Shown: piece by piece, positions 59,706-64,000 of the stretch
Position numbering within the stretch: the stretch's first letter is position 1
Layout: every line of letters begins with the position of its first letter
NCBI RefSeq assembly: GCF_004331645.1
Contig: NZ_SJSK01000001.1
Span: forward strand, 1,488,001 to 1,552,000
Direction of reading: 5' to 3'
Source of the DNA: Pedobacter frigiditerrae
GTDB lineage: Bacteria > Bacteroidota > Bacteroidia > Sphingobacteriales > Sphingobacteriaceae
DNA: 64,000 nucleotides
Program-made: the position numbers and the translations under genes
The notes under the pieces: generated by a model
What the model was told of the DNA's origin: nothing
The model's input: the letters and a program-made list of their open reading frames with translations, nothing else
Databases searched by the model: none

Positions 59706-61121
59706 ATGAAAATAGAGCAAATATATACGGGATGTTTAGCCGAAGCGGCTTATTATATAGAAAGTAATGGCGAAGCTGCTATCATCGACCCGCTACGTGA
59801 AATAAATCCTTATTTAAAAAAAGCTGCTCAAAATGGGGCAACTATTAAATATATTTTCGAAACTCATTTTCACGCAGATTTTGTTTCTGGTCACGTAGAT
59901 TTAGCAGAAAAATCTGGAGCAACAATTGTTTACGGACCAACTGCAAAAACTGACTTTCCATCGCATATTGCTAAAGATGGTGAGCAATTTAAAATTGGTG
60001 ATTTAACCATTACAACTTTACATACACCGGGTCATACGCTCGAATCCACTACCTATTTGTTAACAGATGCAAACGGTAAAGACTATTGTATTTTCTCTGG
60101 TGATACACTTTTTATAGGCGATGTTGGCAGACCCGATTTGGCTCAAAAAGGCGATTTGACGATGGACGATTTAGCAGGTTTGCTTTATGATTCCTTAACT
60201 ACAAAGATTAAACCTTTGGCAGATGATGTAATTGTTTATCCTGCTCATGGTGCTGGCTCTGCTTGCGGTAAAAGTATGAGCAAAGAGACCTTTGATACCT
60301 TAGGTCACCAAAAAGAAGTCAATTACGCTTTAAAAGCAAGTTCTAAAGAACAATTCATTAAAGAAGTAACAGATGGAATTTTACCTCCACCACAATATTT
60401 TGCTAAAAATGTAGCGTTGAATAAAGGTGGTTATGAAAGTATTGATGAGGTTTTTGAAAAGGGCTTAGTTGCTTTATCACCAAAAGAGTTTGAAACTGTT
60501 GCCAATTTAACTGGCGCTTTAATATTAGATACAAGAGATCCTCAGGTTTTTGCTAAGGGATTTATCCCAAATTCAATAAACATTGGCTTAAACGGACAAT
60601 TTGCGCCTTGGGTTGGTGCTTTAATTACCGACTTGAAACAAGAATTGTTATTGGTTACAGAAGAGGGCAAGGCAGAAGAAGCGATTACCAGGTTAGCAAG
60701 GGTTGGATACGATAATACGATTGGTTATTTGGCAGGTGGATTTGCTGCTTGGAAAGAAACAGGAAAAGAAACTGATGAAATCAAATCAATTTCTGCAAAT
60801 GAGTTTGAAGCAGTTTTGAATGCGAATGAATATATTAATGCCTTAGATGTTCGTAAGCCAGGAGAGTATGAGTCAGAACATTTAGAAGCTACATTAACTC
60901 GTCCTTTGGATTATATTAACGATTGGACAGGTGAAATTAATCCTGATGAAACTTATTACATTCATTGTGCAGGTGGCTATCGCTCTATGATTGCAGCATC
61001 CATCTTAAAAGCTCGTGGTATAGAAAACGTGATTGACATTGCTGGTGGTTATGGTTCACTTAAAGAAACTAGCTTAAAAAGAACTGATTTTGCTTGTCCG
61101 AGCAAAGCGATGAAAGTTTAG
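59706..61121 (+). CDS. Persulfide dioxygenase-like MBL protein with two rhodanese domains
   Basis: 471 residues. The metallo-beta-lactamase domain (about 1-240) has ETHFHADFVSGH, HTPGHTLEST and SGDTLFIGDVGRPDL, as in persulfide dioxygenases; the usual HxHxDH reads HFHADF, so the second-site His is missing. A first rhodanese domain (about 255-355, LDTRDPQVFAKGFIPNSINI) has no active-site Cys and is degenerate. The second (about 365-460, LDVRKPGEYESEHL) has the Cys loop HCAGGYRS. It probably oxidises persulfides and handles sulfane sulfur. Confidence 0.9.
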   Translation: MKIEQIYTGCLAEAAYYIESNGEAAIIDPLREINPYLKKAAQNGATIKYIFETHFHADFVSGHVDLAEKSGATIVYGPTAKTDFPSHIAKDGEQFKIGDLTITTLHTPGHTLESTTYLLTDANGKDYCIFSGDTLFIGDVGRPDLAQKGDLTMDDLAGLLYDSLTTKIKPLADDVIVYPAHGAGSACGKSMSKETFDTLGHQKEVNYALKASSKEQFIKEVTDGILPPPQYFAKNVALNKGGYESIDEVFEKGLVALSPKEFETVANLTGALILDTRDPQVFAKGFIPNSINIGLNGQFAPWVGALITDLKQELLLVTEEGKAEEAITRLARVGYDNTIGYLAGGFAAWKETGKETDEIKSISANEFEAVLNANEYINALDVRKPGEYESEHLEATLTRPLDYINDWTGEINPDETYYIHCAGGYRSMIAASILKARGIENVIDIAGGYGSLKETSLKRTDFACPSKAMKV

Positions 61122-61130
61122 ATAAATTTC

Positions 61131-61165
61131 GTCATTACGAGGAGGAACGACGAGGCAATCGTTCT
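61131..61165. repeat. Dispersed CGTCATTACGAGGAGGAACG repeat
   Basis: A copy of a widespread Bacteroidota intergenic repeat (GTCATTACGAGGAGGAACGA then CGAGGCAATC). It contains the stop codon and the last dozen codons of the gene on the minus strand (61135-61785). A related fragment is at 16619-16672. Confidence 0.7.
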
Positions 61166-61785
61166 TGCAATATTTTTCTGAAACTGAAGAAACACATTAG
61201 TAAGAAAACTAAAAGCGGAAGGATAAAACAATTGATTTTTTTGGATAAGTATTCGTCAAATTCAGCTAATCTTTCTGCTTTTACTACAAATATTCTTGCA
61301 GCCTCATTTGTTCCGCAAATCCATACAGAATCATTTTTTTCTTCAATAAAAGGAGCATAATAGCTAAACCAAATATTGTTTCCATCCATTATGGGATATT
61401 GGTTTTTTTGCTGACAAATATCTACTGCTTTAACAAAATTCCAATATTTAGCTTTTTCTGTAAATTTAAAATGAACTCCATTTATTGTGTCTTTAAATTT
61501 GATTAATGCAGTGATTTTTTCCTTTGCATATTCAAGTATGATATTGTCGCCTTTTTCATTGCCACTAAATTCAATATCAGTATAATTCCTTGATGAAATT
61601 AACTCTTTAAAAGACTGCAAATTACTATATTCTTCTAACTCATTATGATAAAAATAGGCAACTTCTAAAGCGCCAATTTTTTCAAAAGCTTTTTGATTAT
61701 TTAAATTCCAAATACAAAGTATAGGTAAAAGAGTGAGGCTAATTAATCCGGCAGGGTAAAATATTTTAGTTCTATTTCTTATCAT
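61135..61785 (-). CDS. Hypothetical membrane protein ending inside a dispersed repeat
   Basis: 216 residues. One membrane helix near the start (IFYPAGLISLTLLPILCIW, about 8-26) and one near the end (INCFILPLLVFLLMCFFSF, about 185-203) bracket a soluble domain with a signature I do not recognise (FTEKAKYWNFVKAVDICQQK, WFSYYAPFIEEKNDSVWICG). The last residues RLPRRSSS are encoded by the dispersed repeat at 61131-61165, so the original C-terminus was probably replaced or extended. It is convergent with the persulfide dioxygenase gene with 13 bases between stops. Confidence 0.7.
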   Translation of the reverse strand: MIRNRTKIFYPAGLISLTLLPILCIWNLNNQKAFEKIGALEVAYFYHNELEEYSNLQSFKELISSRNYTDIEFSGNEKGDNIILEYAKEKITALIKFKDTINGVHFKFTEKAKYWNFVKAVDICQQKNQYPIMDGNNIWFSYYAPFIEEKNDSVWICGTNEAARIFVVKAERLAEFDEYLSKKINCFILPLLVFLLMCFFSFRKILQERLPRRSSS

Positions 61786-61846
61786 ATAAAGTGGATGATA
61801 GGAAAGCTATAATTCCATGCTTAGTTAAAAGGAAGGCAAAATATGG

Positions 61847-62935
61847 TTAAGGTAGCAATTCTGCTAATTTCTTACTTAATGCATCTCCACGTAAGTTTTT
61901 TGCTATAATAATTCCTTTTTCATCAATCAAAAAGTTAGTTGGGTAGGCGGAGATGCCATAAATCAAGGCCGCTTCATTTTTATCTCCTTTTAAATCACTC
62001 ACATTTTCCCAAGGTAAATGATCGTCTTTAATTGCTTTTAACCATTGCTCTTTTTTATCATCGGCTGCCACGCCTAAAATCTCGAAACCCTTGTCTTTAT
62101 ATGCATTATAGGTTTTAACTAAGTTAGGATTTTCTTCTCTACAAGGGCCACACCATGAACCCCAAAACTCTAATAGAATATATTTTGCTTTAATACCTGA
62201 TAGTTTAATTTTTTTATCAGCAGTGTTAGCCTGCTCAAAATCAGCAAATTTGCCTCCAATCTTTATTTCTTGGTTAAGGTTTATAAAATCATTAATGGTT
62301 TTGCCATAAGTTGTGTTTTTCATTTCTGAGCTTAAGTTATTGTAAAGTTCAGCAGATTTTTCTTTACCCCAAGTAGAGGCGTAAACACTTAAAATATATG
62401 CACTTATTAATGAATTTGGATTATCTCTAACATCTTTGATATCTAATTCCTTTTCTGCATTTTTAGCGGTATTCAGCTTTTCCTTCAATTCTTTTTTAGT
62501 TGCAATATCTTTTTCTTTGGCGAGAAGCTGGCTTAAGCTGTCTTGTAATTTTCGGTTTGGTTCCTTAAGCTTATTACGAAGATCAGTTTGTGTTTGTGTT
62601 TTAGAACCGGTAATGATGCCTTTTTTAAACTCTCCATTTTTTAACTGCAAATGAGTGTTTTGCTCTGCCCAGAAAAACAGATAGTTTTCATATTTGGCAG
62701 TATAAATAGCTAGGTGGCTAACTTTTTCATTTGTTTTTCCAACTAATTTGAACCGCCCATTTATCACTTTTGTGGAATCTAAAGTTTTTTCTGGTGATGA
62801 AGTCCGAAGATATAACCAAGTTCCATCATCAATTCCTGTTGTTTGGCCAGTAATATTAAAGGTTTGCGCTATAGCTGAAACTGAAGAAATTGATAGCATA
62901 AATAAAATGCTTAGATTTTTTAGATTTGTCATCAT
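61847..62935 (-). CDS. TlpA-family thiol-disulfide oxidoreductase with DUF4369 domain
   Basis: 362 residues with a signal peptide (SISSVSAIAQ). An N-terminal DUF4369 domain (about 24-125, FNITGQTTGIDDGTWLYLRT) is followed by a helical linker and a thioredoxin-fold TlpA domain (about 225-362) with active site WGSWCGPCREE and cis-Pro region ISAYPTNFLIDEKG. It reduces or rearranges disulfides in the periplasm. The double ATG at 62935/62932 leaves the exact start open. A -7 box (62952-62959) is 17 bases upstream. Confidence 0.93.
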   Translation of the reverse strand: MMTNLKNLSILFMLSISSVSAIAQTFNITGQTTGIDDGTWLYLRTSSPEKTLDSTKVINGRFKLVGKTNEKVSHLAIYTAKYENYLFFWAEQNTHLQLKNGEFKKGIITGSKTQTQTDLRNKLKEPNRKLQDSLSQLLAKEKDIATKKELKEKLNTAKNAEKELDIKDVRDNPNSLISAYILSVYASTWGKEKSAELYNNLSSEMKNTTYGKTINDFINLNQEIKIGGKFADFEQANTADKKIKLSGIKAKYILLEFWGSWCGPCREENPNLVKTYNAYKDKGFEILGVAADDKKEQWLKAIKDDHLPWENVSDLKGDKNEAALIYGISAYPTNFLIDEKGIIIAKNLRGDALSKKLAELLP

Positions 62936-62951
62936 TTTAAAATTGTGTATC

Positions 62952-62959
62952 CAAAAGTA
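62952..62959 (-). promoter_or_regulatory. Promoter -7 box of the tlpA-like gene
   Basis: Minus-strand TACTTTTG, 16 bases upstream of the first ATG at 62935. Confidence 0.5.
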
Positions 62960-63032
62960 ATTGATGGAAATGGTTTCTTTTTTCTAATTAGATTAAAACC
63001 ATTATTAATTCGACATATAGTGAAAATCAATT

Positions 63033-63064
63033 TTAGTCGAAAAAAACCAGCCCTTAGTCGAAAA
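63033..63064. promoter_or_regulatory. Direct repeats upstream of the LytS-type kinase, possible LytTR site
   Basis: TTAGTCGAAAA occurs at 63033-63043 and again at 63054-63064, exactly 21 bp start to start, two helical turns. LytTR response regulators bind pairs of direct repeats with this spacing. The site lies 50 bases upstream of the kinase ATG, so the pair may control its own operon. The repeat does not match the Gram-positive LytTR consensus. Confidence 0.45.
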
Positions 63065-63113
63065 TAGAACTGAAACAAATCTCCATCACTAATTTTTCTT
63101 TACCTTGTTACTA

Positions 63114-64000
63114 TGCTAAGGCGTTTACAATTTAAGGTTGATAAATATAGAAAAGTCGAGTTTTTCTTCTTCCTAACATACTTTTATCTTTTTCGTATAC
63201 TTACGGATTTCGAATACAACATTTGGGAAAGACATATTTTTGGTGTTGACTTATCAGCTGTAGAATATAATATTGCCTATGGAACTTCTAATTTAATTGC
63301 CTTTTATTCTTTCTATAAAATCTTACTACATTTATTGATAAAAAAGAAAGTATGGCAGTTTATTGTCTTCATTGTTGGCTTTTTAATCTGCTATTCTCTA
63401 TATAACAAGGCTGTCAATCTATTATATTCCAACTTACCTTTTCTTTCAGAAGGGCTGAGAAATTCTGCCTTAAAATATTTAAGGTTTAGGTCAATTGGAT
63501 ATAGTTTAGCATATGTTTTAAAAGAATTTCTAGCTGTAGGCTCACTCGCTTATTTTATGTATTCTGTACAACAGGATGAACAGTTAAAAGCATTAAAAGA
63601 GCAACAGCTAGTTTCAGAACTCACTCATCTAAAGGCGCAATTACAGCCTCATTTCTTTTTTAATACACTAAATAACATTTATAGTTTGGCATTGCAACGA
63701 TCTGTAGCTACAGCTCCATTGGTAGCTAAGCTTGCCGAAATGATGCGTTATATATTATATAAATCGGATGAAAATCTAGTGCCTTTAAAAGATGAAATTG
63801 CATTTATTCAGAACTATGTTGAAGTAGAAAATATAAGGTATCGAACTGCGATTAACATTAAATTTGATGTGCAAGGCATAGATGATAAAAGCAAAATAAG
63901 TCCATTATTGTTATTGCCTTTTATAGAGAATGCATTTAAACACGGTATTGAAGAAGAAGCAAAGGAAGGTTTCGTGAACATTATAATTTGTAAAACTGAA
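63114..64000 (+). CDS. LytS-type sensor histidine kinase, cut by the window end
   Basis: 295 codons remain open to the right edge. The first part (about 1-165) has about four membrane helices (VEFFFFLTYFYLFRI, NLIAFYSFYKILLHLLI, FIVFIVGFLICYSLY, AVGSLAYFMYSV). Then comes a His_kinase domain (PF06580 type) with the phospho-acceptor His in LQPHFFFNTLNNIYSLA and the N box in LLPFIENAFKHGIEEEA. The C-terminal end of the ATPase domain lies outside. Such kinases usually pair with a LytTR response regulator, expected immediately downstream. The ATG at 63114 is the first start after the direct repeats. Confidence 0.93.

Overview
This is a 64 kb chromosomal window from an AT-rich member of the Bacteroidota, most likely a Sphingobacteriaceae genus such as Pedobacter or Mucilaginibacter. 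The assignment rests on three things. Many genes are preceded by the Bacteroidota -7 promoter box TAnnTTTG. Shine-Dalgarno sites are scarce. The gene families are typical of the group: DUF4369-TlpA, BshA with YtxJ, FabV, SurA-like parvulins, OstA-like export proteins, DUF6428 in an ars operon, and small Bacteroidota lipoproteins. I see no rRNA, tRNA, CRISPR array, prophage or insertion sequence. The right edge cuts a LytS-type histidine kinase.

Layout. 1-6.1 kb: cysS, two M28 peptidases, a tandem DUF4440 protein and a phosphodiesterase-family protein lacking one catalytic His. 6.3-9.3 kb: a leftward operon of two SurA-like chaperones and MoxR. 9.4-17.8 kb: rdgB, an OstA-like protein, tilS, bshA and a lactonase-family protein. 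18-23 kb: a pseudouridine synthase with a long basic tail, a lytic transglycosylase, a flavin/2Fe-2S reductase and a pirin. 23.0-26.9 kb: the arsenic operon arsR-DUF6428-arsC-acr3 followed by sulP. 27-33 kb: fabV, a solitary C5 DNA methyltransferase with its own HTH domain, and uvrA. 33.1-38.5 kb: a translationally coupled seven-gene leftward operon (flavoprotein, methyltransferase, type III polyketide synthase, dehydratase, ketosynthase, ACP, phosphopantetheinyl transferase), probably making a phenolic lipid or pyrone. 38.6-41.2 kb: a TPR histidine kinase and LuxR-type regulator. 41-63 kb: mostly housekeeping genes (GH5, nnr, ECF sigma/anti-sigma, lipA, mqo, ytxJ, ribH, recF with a DciA-like gene, ndk, nrnA, FKBPs, tatD, ansA, a persulfide dioxygenase-rhodanese protein, tlpA).

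The least explained structure is non-coding. Three of the longest gene-free stretches (about 4.53-4.79, 28.47-28.69 and 53.34-53.43 kb) each hold an array of degenerate 11-bp units in strict register. Each array is made of two halves in opposite orientation meeting at a centre. The unit sequence differs completely between loci but the architecture is the same. I know no named element that matches. Other intergenic spaces carry dispersed hairpin repeat families (GTCATnCTGAGCG type, CGCAAAG type, a CAGCGAGGACTTG type). One copy supplies the 3' end of a coding frame, and CGCAAAG copies flank a GxxExxY nuclease-fold gene in inverted orientation.

Functional links. BshA and YtxJ in one window point to a bacillithiol-using thiol economy. 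The arsenic operon has a perfect palindrome in its promoter and Cys-Cys tails on two proteins. The HTH-fused methyltransferase has two related palindromes lying on its predicted -7 and -33 regions, which suggests autoregulation.
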